Assembly: GCA_031422295.1 (NCBI GenBank)
Contig: JANOQM010000084.1
Location: forward strand, 1 to 64,000
Reading direction: 5' to 3'
From: JANOMH01 sp031422295
Lineage (GTDB): Bacteria; Pseudomonadota; Alphaproteobacteria; Rhodobacterales; Rhodobacteraceae
Length of the DNA stretch: 64,000 bases
In this document: piece by piece, positions 1 through 7,715 of the stretch
How the letters are laid out: each line of letters opens with the position of its first letter
Numbering within the stretch: the first letter of the stretch is position 1
Notes under the pieces: generated by a model
Told to the model about the DNA's origin: nothing
What the model saw: only the letters and a program-made list of their open reading frames with translations
The model's database searches: none
Program-made: the position numbers and the translations under genes

Positions 1-187
1 CCCCCAACAAGGTGCCGCTGGTATCGCGGGCACACAGCGCGTGCGGCGGATTGAGCACCGCCTCGAAGAATTTGAGCGCTTTGGGCGCGGGGCCCATGGT
101 TTTGCCAAGTTTATCGCCAAACGCCTCCCAATACAGGGCGGCGATCCGGGCCCGGTCTGAATCCGGGAAACCTTTGGTAATATTCAT
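1..187 (-). CDS. GNAT-like N-acetyltransferase, N-terminal part (cut by window start)
   Basis: Reading leftwards from an ATG at 185-187, an open frame runs off the window edge. It begins MNITKGFPDSDRARIAALYWEAF and continues with a segment ending in ARDTSGTLLG, which looks like the first helix and strand of a GNAT acetyltransferase. The ATG overlaps the TGA of the upstream gene (ATGA, 184-187), so the two are probably translationally coupled in the mobA-mobB operon. Only about 62 codons are visible, so the acceptor-binding core cannot be checked and the family call is tentative. Confidence 0.55.
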   Translation of the reverse strand, partial: MNITKGFPDSDRARIAALYWEAFGDKLGKTMGPAPKALKFFEAVLNPPHALCARDTSGTLLG

Positions 188-1080
188 GCTTTGGTTGTGC
201 CAAGGCCTGCGCCGAAAATCCAGCCTTCTTCGCGGGCAACCCGGTCTGGATCGGTCAAGCCAACAGGGCATTCAAAGGCCTGTCCTAGCAATTTATCCGG
301 AACGCCGCCGACAATATCACACACTGTCCTGACCTGCACCGCATCCGGGATGTGGTAAAGTTCATTTGGATACCGGTCAGTGAGCGGGATCAGATGGCTG
401 GGTCTGAACAAACTGGGATAAATCTCGGCCAGAACCACCGGCGCATCCGGCACACCCCAGCCCGATTGCAGCGGCCAGACCAGCAGTGCCGCCCCATAAC
501 GCCGTCGCAACCGCGCCAGATAGGGCAGGCCCAGCAGGCTTTGCGACCCGACCGACCCAGTGGTGAACAGTTTGAACGACGATTGGGCGGTTCTGACCAC
601 TTGTTCAACTGCCCGCCGGTCGGGCAAGCCATGCCCGTGCCGCAAACTGCCCTTGGCGGGCAATTCCGGGCTGTCGCGTCCCGGCGGACAGCCCCAGAAC
701 GGGCCAACCCCGTCAAACCGGGCGTTGATCGCGGCGGCAATTTCAAACCGGTTGTTGGCATTATCCGGATTATCGGTGATTTGCGCCTCCAGCCAATCCC
801 AGACCGCCAGCGCATCGGGCTGTCCAGTCAGGGTTTGGGAAAACCCGGCAGGATAGCCAATGCCGAAATCAAAGCCCAGAAACACCCGCTCGCCCGCCCG
901 CAAGGCCCGGTCCAAGGCTGCATATACAACCTGCATCGCCGCGAACCGTGTCCGGTGATAAGTCGGATGCGCCACGCGCCCCGGCCCCTGAATGCAGATG
1001 TAAATTGCGTCCCTGACTGGTTTGCGCGGCGACGGAGTTGACCTTGCCGACCAGTCCACTGCGATCACCCGGTCAAACAA
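184..1080 (-). CDS. conserved protein of unknown function in mobAB operon
   Basis: A 298-residue protein that I do not recognise as a characterised enzyme. The N-terminus (VIAVDWSA, residues 5-12) and a later FLGFDFGIGYP stretch place acidic residues on predicted strands, which recalls an RNase H/actin-like fold; this is inference. It overlaps mobB by 8 bases at its start and the acetyltransferase gene by 4 bases at its end, so it is part of a mobA-mobB-this gene-GNAT unit. The context suggests a link to molybdenum cofactor metabolism, but no catalytic motif proves one. Confidence 0.75.
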   Translation of the reverse strand: MFDRVIAVDWSARSTPSPRKPVRDAIYICIQGPGRVAHPTYHRTRFAAMQVVYAALDRALRAGERVFLGFDFGIGYPAGFSQTLTGQPDALAVWDWLEAQITDNPDNANNRFEIAAAINARFDGVGPFWGCPPGRDSPELPAKGSLRHGHGLPDRRAVEQVVRTAQSSFKLFTTGSVGSQSLLGLPYLARLRRRYGAALLVWPLQSGWGVPDAPVVLAEIYPSLFRPSHLIPLTDRYPNELYHIPDAVQVRTVCDIVGGVPDKLLGQAFECPVGLTDPDRVAREEGWIFGAGLGTTKA

Positions 1081-1567
1081 GGCCGACCTCGGTCAGGATG
1101 AATGCGGCCACAGCCCCGATGTCGTTTAAATCCAGCACCGGTATCCCAACCATTACGGCAGAATCAGTCGCCACGGCCCGCACCGTTTCATCCCCCGGGG
1201 CGATCAGCGGATGGCCGGTCGACGCCCGATGCACCTCTATCTTGGGATGGCGGTCGCGTTTGTACCCCTCGATCAGCACCAGATCGACGGGGTTCATCCG
1301 GGCCAGCAGATCGGCCAGTTCGGGTTCCTCCACCCCGCGCAATTCGGTCATCAACACCCAACGTGTGCCGGTGGACAGCATGACCTGCCGTGCCCCCGCC
1401 TGCCTGTGCCGGAACGTATCCTTGCCGGGCTGGTCCAGATCAAAAGCGTGATGGGCATGTTTGACAGTGGATACGCTGAACCCGCGCCCCGATATTTCAG
1501 CGACCAGTCGTTCAACCAACGTGGTCTTGCCTGCGTTTTTATACCCGATAATGCCGTAAATTTTCAT
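1073..1567 (-). CDS. mobB: molybdopterin-guanine dinucleotide biosynthesis adaptor MobB
   Basis: A 164-residue P-loop protein. The Walker A motif GYKNAGKTT lies at residues 8-16, followed by the family's STVKHAHH segment (about 33-40) and a VDLVLIEGYKR segment (about 94-104), both typical of MobB. MobB binds GTP and assists MobA in attaching GMP to molybdopterin in the cytoplasm. The start overlaps the mobA stop by 4 bases (ATGA at 1564-1567). The length and motifs match the family, with no sign of damage. Confidence 0.93.
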   Translation of the reverse strand: MKIYGIIGYKNAGKTTLVERLVAEISGRGFSVSTVKHAHHAFDLDQPGKDTFRHRQAGARQVMLSTGTRWVLMTELRGVEEPELADLLARMNPVDLVLIEGYKRDRHPKIEVHRASTGHPLIAPGDETVRAVATDSAVMVGIPVLDLNDIGAVAAFILTEVGLV

Positions 1568-2172
1568 AGCCAGCCCTCAGCAATGGCCAGATCGGGGGGG
1601 GTATTGATGTTGAAAAACGGGTCCGGCGGGCCGGGGGCAAACCGGACGACCGCAGCACCATGCCGGTCGGTAAAGTCGCGCACTTTGCGTCCGCCCCGCG
1701 CCAAAGTCGCCGCTAGATCATCGCGCAGGGTTACAGACCACACAGCACAGGTCGTATGCAGCCGGTCGCCGGTCGCTGCAATCACAACGGGTGCGCCCCC
1801 TTCGGCGCCCCAAAGCAGGCGCGGCACCAGATCGCAGGGCAAGAATGGCGTGTCCGAGGCAACAGTGACCACGGCCCCCGCCCCTTGGACCAAAGCCCAG
1901 TCCAGCGCGGCCAGAACCCCGGCCAATGGTCCCGGAAAACCGGGCAGCGGATCGGGCAGAACCGGCAGGCCAAACCCTGCAAACCGGGCCGGATCGCCAT
2001 TGGCATTGATCGCCAGCCCGGCCACCTGTGGCATGATCCGGTCGATCACCGCCGACAGCACGGTGCCTTGCCCAAGCGGCATCAGCCCTTTATCCCCGCC
2101 GCCCATCCGGCTGGACAGGCCACCAGCAAGGATGACGCCCAATGGGGCGGAAGGTCCCGCGCTGATTGTCAT
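1564..2172 (-). CDS. mobA: molybdenum cofactor guanylyltransferase MobA
   Basis: A nucleotidyltransferase that uses GTP to convert molybdopterin to molybdopterin-guanine dinucleotide. The signature LAGGLSSRMGGGDKG lies at residues 15-29, and ASDTPFLP occurs later as the metal-binding Asp segment. The frame stays open upstream to 2301, but the ATG at 2170-2172 gives the expected 202 residues and leaves a 50-base divergent gap to azlC. It is the first gene of the leftward operon mobA-mobB-unknown-GNAT, coupled to mobB by an ATGA overlap. Confidence 0.93.
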   Translation of the reverse strand: MTISAGPSAPLGVILAGGLSSRMGGGDKGLMPLGQGTVLSAVIDRIMPQVAGLAINANGDPARFAGFGLPVLPDPLPGFPGPLAGVLAALDWALVQGAGAVVTVASDTPFLPCDLVPRLLWGAEGGAPVVIAATGDRLHTTCAVWSVTLRDDLAATLARGGRKVRDFTDRHGAAVVRFAPGPPDPFFNINTPPDLAIAEGWL

Positions 2173-2222
2173 TCCCGCCACCGCCCGATAGGTCGTCCCA
2201 ATAGACAACCTAAGGCCAACCC

Positions 2223-2924
2223 ATGCCCGCGACCACACCCAAATCAGCGTTTTGGACCGGCTTTCGGGATGGGTTGCCGTTCCTGCTGGTGCTGCTGCCA
2301 TTCGGCATTCTGTTCGGGGTGACGGCGACCGAGGCGGGCCTGAACGTGTTGGAAACCATGATGTTCACCATCGTGGTCATCGCCGGGGCCTCGCAGTTTA
2401 CCGCGCTGCAACTGATGACCGACAATACCCCCACGCTGATCGTGCTGGCCACGGCGCTGGCGGTGAACCTGCGCATGGCGATGTATTCGGCGTCACTGAC
2501 CCCGGCACTGGGCGGGGCAACCGTCTGGCAACGCGGGTTTATCGCCTATTTCCTTGTTGATGCGACCTATGCCTGTGCGGTCACCCGGTTCGAGGCGGAA
2601 CCGGATTGGGCGCTGCCACAGCGGACGGCGTATTTCTTTGGCACCGTGCTGGCGGTCTGCCCGGCGTGGTATCTGCTGACGCTGGCGGGCGCATTGATCG
2701 GGTCGGCAATACCGGGCTGGCTGGCGCTGGATTTCGCGGTGCCGATCTGCTTTCTGGCGATGATCGGGCCAATGCTGCGGACCTTGGCACATCTGGCGGC
2801 GGCGTTGACCTCGGTCACATTAGCGCTGGTGCTGGCGTTCATCCCCTACAGCATGGGACTATTGATCGCGGCGGTCGTGGCGATGATGGTTGGGGCTTAT
2901 GTTGAAACCCGGACAGCATCATGA
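2223..2924 (+). CDS. azlC: AzlC family branched-chain amino acid exporter, large subunit
   Basis: A 233-residue inner-membrane protein with about seven hydrophobic segments. It carries family features near the N-terminus (a GLPFLLVLLPFGILFG segment) and VVIAGASQFTALQL, the ASQF motif common to AzlC proteins. AzlC works with the small AzlD subunit to export branched-chain amino acids or analogues. Its stop overlaps the azlD start (ATGA at 2921-2924). It is divergently placed from mobA, so the promoter must lie in the 50-base gap 2173-2222. Confidence 0.9.
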   Translation: MPATTPKSAFWTGFRDGLPFLLVLLPFGILFGVTATEAGLNVLETMMFTIVVIAGASQFTALQLMTDNTPTLIVLATALAVNLRMAMYSASLTPALGGATVWQRGFIAYFLVDATYACAVTRFEAEPDWALPQRTAYFFGTVLAVCPAWYLLTLAGALIGSAIPGWLALDFAVPICFLAMIGPMLRTLAHLAAALTSVTLALVLAFIPYSMGLLIAAVVAMMVGAYVETRTAS

Positions 2925-3253
2925 TCGACAAAACCACAATCTGGACAGTGATCGCGCTGCTCGGGATCGGGACGTTTCTGATCCGGTTCTCGTTTCTGGG
3001 GCTGATCGGCGGGCGGCCGATGCCCGCCTGGGTGCTGCGGCACCTGCGCTATGCGGCTGTGGCGGTGTTGCCGGGGCTGGTGGCCCCGCTGGTGCTGTGG
3101 CCTGCGGCAACCGGTGGGGATTTTGATCCGCCGCGACTGGCTGCGGCCGTGGCCACCGTGGCGGTCGGGCTATGGCATCGCAATGTATTGGCGGGAATGA
3201 TCGCCGGGTTGGTGGTGCTGTATGTTGGGCTGGGCCTTACGGCGTGGCTGTAA
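2921..3253 (+). CDS. azlD: AzlD family small transport subunit
   Basis: A 110-residue, very hydrophobic protein with about four predicted membrane segments, including the RFSFLGLIGGRPMP-type stretch and a PGLVAPLVL segment seen in AzlD proteins. It is the obligate partner of AzlC. Translation is probably coupled to azlC through the ATGA overlap. Its 3' end runs 17 bases into the 3' end of the convergent lipoprotein gene, so the two transcripts overlap tail to tail. Confidence 0.88.
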   Translation: MIDKTTIWTVIALLGIGTFLIRFSFLGLIGGRPMPAWVLRHLRYAAVAVLPGLVAPLVLWPAATGGDFDPPRLAAAVATVAVGLWHRNVLAGMIAGLVVLYVGLGLTAWL

Positions 3254-3851
3254 TCCCAAGTTCCGGCGCAGCGCGCTGGGCCGAATTATCATCCGGGTCA
3301 TATTCGCGGTATTCCTGCCGGACCACCCCCGGTATCTGCGCGAACTGACGTTCCAGATTATCGGGAAACAGGGTGAAACTCAGCCCTTCAAACCCCGGCA
3401 ACTGGGTCAGAATATCAACCGTCGCGCGGGAGCAATTGGCTTTGGCGACAGGGCCGTACCCCTTGGCCAACTGCAATGCGGTTTCGGCCACGTCGGGCGA
3501 CACCTGCACTGTTTGGGTGATCGTGTAATACGAGGTACGGGCGTGATACGAGATATATGCTTGTTCCACGCGCGGGGTGATCCCGAACAACACGTCATTG
3601 CGTTCCGGGATCGACGGATGCCCGAACGATCCGGCGGGATCAAAGATTACCCGCTGGCTGGCCGAAATCATCAACCCGGTGTGGGCACCATTTTCTGTGC
3701 CGACATTCTTGACCGTCATCAGGGTCAGGGCTGTGGGGCCATCATGGCGATACATGACGCGCGCTATATCTTCGTCCGGCGCCCAGACAGATTGCCCGGT
3801 GCACCCGGCCACAAACAGCGGCAGGCCGATCAGAATAGCGCGGCGGCGCAT
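3237..3851 (-). CDS. conserved lipoprotein of unknown function
   Basis: A 204-residue protein with a lipoprotein signal peptide: RRR at the N-terminus, a short hydrophobic stretch, and the lipobox FVAGC with Cys at about residue 17. The mature part is soluble-looking, with no transmembrane segment and no motif I can name; a stretch around ISYHARTSYYTITQTVQV is strand-rich. The start (ATG 3849-3851) overlaps the stop of the oxidase subunit IV gene by one base (TGATG), so the two are co-transcribed. Its location suggests an envelope protein, but its function is unknown. Confidence 0.8.
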   Translation of the reverse strand: MRRRAILIGLPLFVAGCTGQSVWAPDEDIARVMYRHDGPTALTLMTVKNVGTENGAHTGLMISASQRVIFDPAGSFGHPSIPERNDVLFGITPRVEQAYISYHARTSYYTITQTVQVSPDVAETALQLAKGYGPVAKANCSRATVDILTQLPGFEGLSFTLFPDNLERQFAQIPGVVRQEYREYDPDDNSAQRAAPELGITATP

Positions 3852-3985
3852 CAGCCGTTGATCAGGGCCAGCAGGACCAGCGACACAAGGATGACAATCA
3901 CCGCACGGCCCACAAAGGTCACAAACCCGGCAAAGGTTTTTTCCTGCGTGGTGGTATCCATATTGCCATGCTTATGTTCGGCCAT
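3851..3985 (-). CDS. aa3-type cytochrome c oxidase subunit IV (44 residues)
   Basis: A 44-codon gene from ATG 3983-3985 to TGA 3851-3853. The product begins MAEHKHGNMD, continues TTTQEKTFAGF and ends in one hydrophobic helix (about residues 24-42). This is the pattern of the small bacterial aa3-type cytochrome oxidase subunit IV, a single-helix accessory subunit in the inner membrane of alphaproteobacteria. A plausible purine-rich ribosome binding site (GGAGCGACC region) precedes the start. It is coupled by a one-base overlap to the lipoprotein gene. The other oxidase genes are not nearby. Confidence 0.88.
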   Translation of the reverse strand: MAEHKHGNMDTTTQEKTFAGFVTFVGRAVIVILVSLVLLALING

Positions 3986-4178
3986 CGGTCGCTCCTGTTT
4001 CATCCGCTGAACGCCAGTTAGCTGATATTTTCAGCCCTGTCACGCCTGTCAGACGGGTCTGGTTTGCGACCCTGTGACACAGATAATGCTGAATGGTGTC
4101 TTTGACGTAAAAATTGACCTTATAAATCAAATACGCATTGTAACGGCCATTTCGGTTACCGATGCTAAGGAAAGTGTC
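3986..4178. promoter_or_regulatory. divergent intergenic region with spaced inverted repeat
   Basis: This 193-base gap separates the leftward oxidase subunit IV gene from the rightward RusA-like gene. It contains a TGTCAC (4038-4043) and GTGACA (4074-4079) pair, each preceded by CCC or CCT, and an AT-rich stretch from about 4100 to 4150 with TTGACG and TTGACC hexamers and TATAAA that could serve as promoter elements. No coding region is evident. The operator and promoter readings are tentative. Confidence 0.25.
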
Positions 4179-4859
4179 ATGGTTGTCGATAACGACTTCT
4201 ATCTGGACCCGTTCTGGGATGCCTTCATGAAATTCCGTTTGACCTACGCCGGTCCGCTTCTTTCTAGCGGCAATGAAAACAGAGCTGCCAAAGCGCCACA
4301 CAAGCATGAGGTGCGCATGGCGTTTCACCCCCAATTGAAGCGTCTATGGGAAGTTACTCCTTTCTTGAAAAGGGGCTGCTCGTCGTACAATGGCAACACT
4401 TGGGCTGGCGTTGATGTGCTGCCCGAACCTGAGCGCATGAAGGGCGAATTAGCGAAGAAGTTCCAGATCCTACCTTGGAATTTCATTCCACTAGTTACCG
4501 CAGACATGGATTTTTACTGCGGCTTGGACATTCTGTTTCTGAGGAATGGCACCAGGAAGTCTATCTTGAGCCAAGGCGACTTAGATGGAAGGCTAAAAAC
4601 CCTACTAGATGCTCTCTCAAAACCCGATTCCAATCAGGGTTACAGTGCAAGGGGGCCGGCGAAGGGGTCCGACAACCCTCTATTTGTGCTGCTTGAGGAT
4701 GACCGACAGATCACCAAAATATCGGTAGAAACCGACATCTTGCTTGAGCCATTAGATGCCCAGAAACCTGAGGTTTATGCTGACAATGATGTGCGGCTGG
4801 TAATCAACGTTAGCCTTGCCCCTGTTGAGCCTGCCAATTGGAGTATGCCGTACCTCTAG
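4179..4859 (+). CDS. RusA-like endonuclease (Holliday-junction-resolvase fold), orphan gene
   Basis: A protein of about 226 residues. It carries GDLDGRLKTLLDAL at 133-146 and LLEDDRQITKISVET at 171-185, which together reproduce the RusA pattern D-x-D-x3-K followed by a paired Asp: D134, D136, K140, then D174/D175. RusA enzymes are dimeric metal-dependent nucleases that cleave Holliday junctions. Here about 20 extra residues lie between the two blocks, and the N-terminus is longer than in RusA. AAGGA at 4166-4170 supports ATG 4179; ATG 4227 is an alternative. Codon use is more A/T-rich than in its neighbours, which suggests transfer. No phage genes flank it. The biological role is unknown. Confidence 0.6.
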   Translation: MVVDNDFYLDPFWDAFMKFRLTYAGPLLSSGNENRAAKAPHKHEVRMAFHPQLKRLWEVTPFLKRGCSSYNGNTWAGVDVLPEPERMKGELAKKFQILPWNFIPLVTADMDFYCGLDILFLRNGTRKSILSQGDLDGRLKTLLDALSKPDSNQGYSARGPAKGSDNPLFVLLEDDRQITKISVETDILLEPLDAQKPEVYADNDVRLVINVSLAPVEPANWSMPYL

Positions 4860-4862
4860 TGC

Positions 4863-5900
4863 CTAAACGGCCTGCCACAGCCATGCACCATCATCGCGCA
4901 GCCAGCGCCGGACCCGGCCCAGCTGATGCAAATGGTTCAGATGCGCCACCGCCTCGACCAAAGCCAACCCATATTCGCCGGCCCCGATCTCGCGTTTATA
5001 CAGCGGGGCAAAACAACCTGCCGCCGTCAGCGGTTCGGTCAATGCGGCCTGCAACCGGGTCAGCGCGCTGTGATGATTGTCGATCATCTGGCGCAGTCGC
5101 AGCGGCAGGCCGGTAAAGGGCAGTTTGTGACCGGGTAAAACCAGCTGATCCGGCGTTGCATGTGGGGCCAGCCGGGTGCAGGCGGCTATCCAGTCGGCCA
5201 CCGGATCGGCCTCGGGTTCGGTCGGATAGACCCCCAGGTTAGGGCTGATTGACGGCAATAGCTGATCGCCGCCAATGACCAAAGCCCCGTCAGTTGACCA
5301 GAAAGTTGCATGTTCGGGCGCGTGGCCATCACCCATGCGCACCACCCAGTCACGCCCGCCAATCTGGATCATCTGCCCTTCAACCAAACGGCTATAGCCC
5401 AGTGGCAACGGGTCCACACAATCGGCAAAATTGAACGGGCGGTCTGCCATACGGCGGGCCAACATATCCGGGTCCATCCCGGCGCGGCGATAAAACTGCA
5501 CGGATTCGGGTGGAGCGGTCACTTGTACATCAAGGATCAGCATCCGCGCGGTCAACCATGCGGTGCGCGGCATCCACAGCGCCGCCCCATGTGCGATAAA
5601 CCACCCGGCAAGGCCGACATGGTCGGGGTGGTGATGGGTGACGATCAGCCGGTTCACCGGCCTGCCTGCCAGCGGGCCAGCCAACAGTTGTTCCCAGATC
5701 GCGCGGGTTCTGGTTGAGGCCATACCAGTGTCGATCACGGTCCAGCCGTCGCCGTCATCCAGCGCATAGCAGTTCACATGATCCAGCTTCATCGGCAGCG
5801 GCAGCCTAAACCACAGCACCCCATCCGCCACCTGCACCGCGGCACCTTCGGCTGGCGGGGTGGCAAACGGGTAACGGATCAGGTTTGGCCGTTCATTCAC
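4863..5900 (-). CDS. MBL-fold metallo-hydrolase
   Basis: A 345-residue metallo-beta-lactamase-fold hydrolase. The metal-binding motif THHHPDH is at 88-94; an upstream TVIDTGM and a downstream GDGHAPEH and GGDQLLPS supply the remaining His/Asp ligands. The C-terminal 90 residues look like the helical domain of the LACTB2-like, lactonase-like branch. The substrate is probably a thioester, ester or phosphodiester, but this is not determinable here. It starts with GTG, and that codon overlaps the stop of the acyl-CoA dehydrogenase gene (GTGA, 5897-5900), so a functional pairing in acyl-CoA metabolism is likely. Confidence 0.87.
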   Translation of the reverse strand: MNERPNLIRYPFATPPAEGAAVQVADGVLWFRLPLPMKLDHVNCYALDDGDGWTVIDTGMASTRTRAIWEQLLAGPLAGRPVNRLIVTHHHPDHVGLAGWFIAHGAALWMPRTAWLTARMLILDVQVTAPPESVQFYRRAGMDPDMLARRMADRPFNFADCVDPLPLGYSRLVEGQMIQIGGRDWVVRMGDGHAPEHATFWSTDGALVIGGDQLLPSISPNLGVYPTEPEADPVADWIAACTRLAPHATPDQLVLPGHKLPFTGLPLRLRQMIDNHHSALTRLQAALTEPLTAAGCFAPLYKREIGAGEYGLALVEAVAHLNHLHQLGRVRRWLRDDGAWLWQAV

Positions 5901-7600
5901 GCGGCCAGCTCGCTGGCGTCAAACGCCATCAGATCGGCGGCCCCTTCGCGGGCATGGGCCAACAGGCCCGCATGTTCGGGCAGCAGACGGCGGATATAAA
6001 ACGTGGCCAGCCGCAGCCGGGCCTGATCGCCCGCGACAGCACCGGCCAGATGCGCATGGCCGCCCAAGACCCGGGCAAAGGCGCGCAGATACGGGACAGC
6101 CCCGGCAAAGCGGTCATTCAGATCGGGCCGGGTCAGCAGCCATTCGGTGGTCTCGCGCAGGCTTTCAGCGGCATTCCAAACCGGATCGGCAAGGGTCGGA
6201 TGTGCGGCGCGCGCCGCCTCGGCCCGGTCCAGCACTTCGTCCAGCAGCCGGAACACAGCCTCGCCACCATCGGCCAGTTTGCGGGCCACCAGATCCATCG
6301 CCTGAATGCCGTTGGTGCCCTCGTAGATCGCGGTGACGCGCACATCGCGGCAATATTGGGCGGCCCCGGTTTCCTCGACAAAGCCCATGCCGCCATGCAC
6401 TTGGACACCCATTTCAGCGACCGCGACGCCGGTATCTGTGCCAAACGCCTTGGCAATCGGGGTCAGCACCCCGGCGCGGGCTTTCCAAACGGCATCCCCG
6501 GTGGCGGTGGCCATGTCAATCGCCACGGCACAGGACAGCGCAATGGCGCGGGCGGCGAAAACCTCGGCCTTCATCGTGGCCAGCATCCGGCGGACATCGG
6601 CATGTTCGACAATCGTGCCCGTACCGCCGACCTTACCCTGCACCCGGCCGCGTGCATAGGTCATGGCATGTTGCATCGCCCCTTCGGCGGCACCAATCCC
6701 CTGACAGGCAACACCAAGGCGGGCATTGTTCATCATCGTGAACATTGCGGCCATCCCGGCATGCGGCGCACCGACCAGCCAGCCGGTGGCACCCTCATAG
6801 GACATCACTGCGGTGGGCGACCCATGCAGGCCCATCTTATGTTCCAGACTGACCACACGCAGACTGTTGGGCTGCCCCGGTTTTCCGTCGGAATCCGGGA
6901 TCAGTTTGGGCACCAGAAACAGACTGATCCCCTTGGTGCCGGGCACCCCGTCAGGCAGGCGGGCCAACACCAGATGACAGACATTGGACGTAAAATCATT
7001 ATCCGCCCAGCTGATGTAGATCTTTTGGCCAGTGATCGCATAGCTGCCGTCAGGGTTAGGCTCAGCCTTGGCCCGCAAAGCACCGACATCCGATCCGGCC
7101 TGCGGTTCGGTCAGGTTCATCGTGCCGCACCATTCGCCGGAAATCAGGCGTGGCAGATACAGCGCCTTGATTGCGTCGCTGGCGTGATGTTCCAGCGCCT
7201 CGATCTGGCCTTGGGTCATCAGCGGGTTCAATTGCAGCGACAAACAGGCGCCTGCCATCATTTCATTGACCGCCGTGGCCAAAGTCAGGGGCAAAGCCAT
7301 GCCGCCATGGTCAGCGGTTGCGGCAATGCCAACCCAGCCGCCATCGGCTATCGCCTTGTATCCTTGGGCAAAGCCGGGCGAGGTACGCACCACGCCATTT
7401 TCCAGCCGGGCCGGGTGCAGATCGCCGGGGCGCTGCAATGGAGCCAACACATCATCACACAGCTTGGCGGCCTCGGTCAGGATCGCCTGGGTAAGGTCGG
7501 GGGTGGCCTCGGCAAAGCGCGGGGTCGATGCGACGGCGGCAAAGCCGACAACATGATCCATCAAAAAGCGATAATCGGCGATGGGGGCGCGAAACGGCAT
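5897..7600 (-). CDS. acyl-CoA dehydrogenase, large (about 570-residue) type
   Basis: A 567-residue FAD-dependent acyl-CoA dehydrogenase. It shows WCGTMNLTEPQAGSDVG (flavin and substrate loop), the ITGQKIYISWADND segment, and the C-terminal signature YEGTNGIQAMDL, followed by an extra helical domain that distinguishes the long AcdA/DmdC-like subgroup from short-chain enzymes. It introduces a 2,3 double bond into an acyl-CoA; chain length and substrate cannot be read from the sequence. ATG 7598-7600 starts MPFRAPIADY, and the upstream in-frame extension is not protein-like. The gene is translationally coupled to the MBL hydrolase gene. Confidence 0.92.
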   Translation of the reverse strand: MPFRAPIADYRFLMDHVVGFAAVASTPRFAEATPDLTQAILTEAAKLCDDVLAPLQRPGDLHPARLENGVVRTSPGFAQGYKAIADGGWVGIAATADHGGMALPLTLATAVNEMMAGACLSLQLNPLMTQGQIEALEHHASDAIKALYLPRLISGEWCGTMNLTEPQAGSDVGALRAKAEPNPDGSYAITGQKIYISWADNDFTSNVCHLVLARLPDGVPGTKGISLFLVPKLIPDSDGKPGQPNSLRVVSLEHKMGLHGSPTAVMSYEGATGWLVGAPHAGMAAMFTMMNNARLGVACQGIGAAEGAMQHAMTYARGRVQGKVGGTGTIVEHADVRRMLATMKAEVFAARAIALSCAVAIDMATATGDAVWKARAGVLTPIAKAFGTDTGVAVAEMGVQVHGGMGFVEETGAAQYCRDVRVTAIYEGTNGIQAMDLVARKLADGGEAVFRLLDEVLDRAEAARAAHPTLADPVWNAAESLRETTEWLLTRPDLNDRFAGAVPYLRAFARVLGGHAHLAGAVAGDQARLRLATFYIRRLLPEHAGLLAHAREGAADLMAFDASELAA

Positions 7601-7715
7601 CGAAAACTCCCAAAAAACAGGGGCGGCTTGGCTTTGACAAAGGCGACGGCTATGTCTGACTTTATGATGGGCAGGGTAACGTCGCCCACCCGCCCCGCAA
7701 CCGAAACGCGACGTC

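Noticed and set aside
4038..4079. TGTCAC/GTGACA pair read as an attachment site for the RusA-like gene
   Set aside because: There is no matching repeat on the far side of the gene, no tRNA and no integrase nearby.
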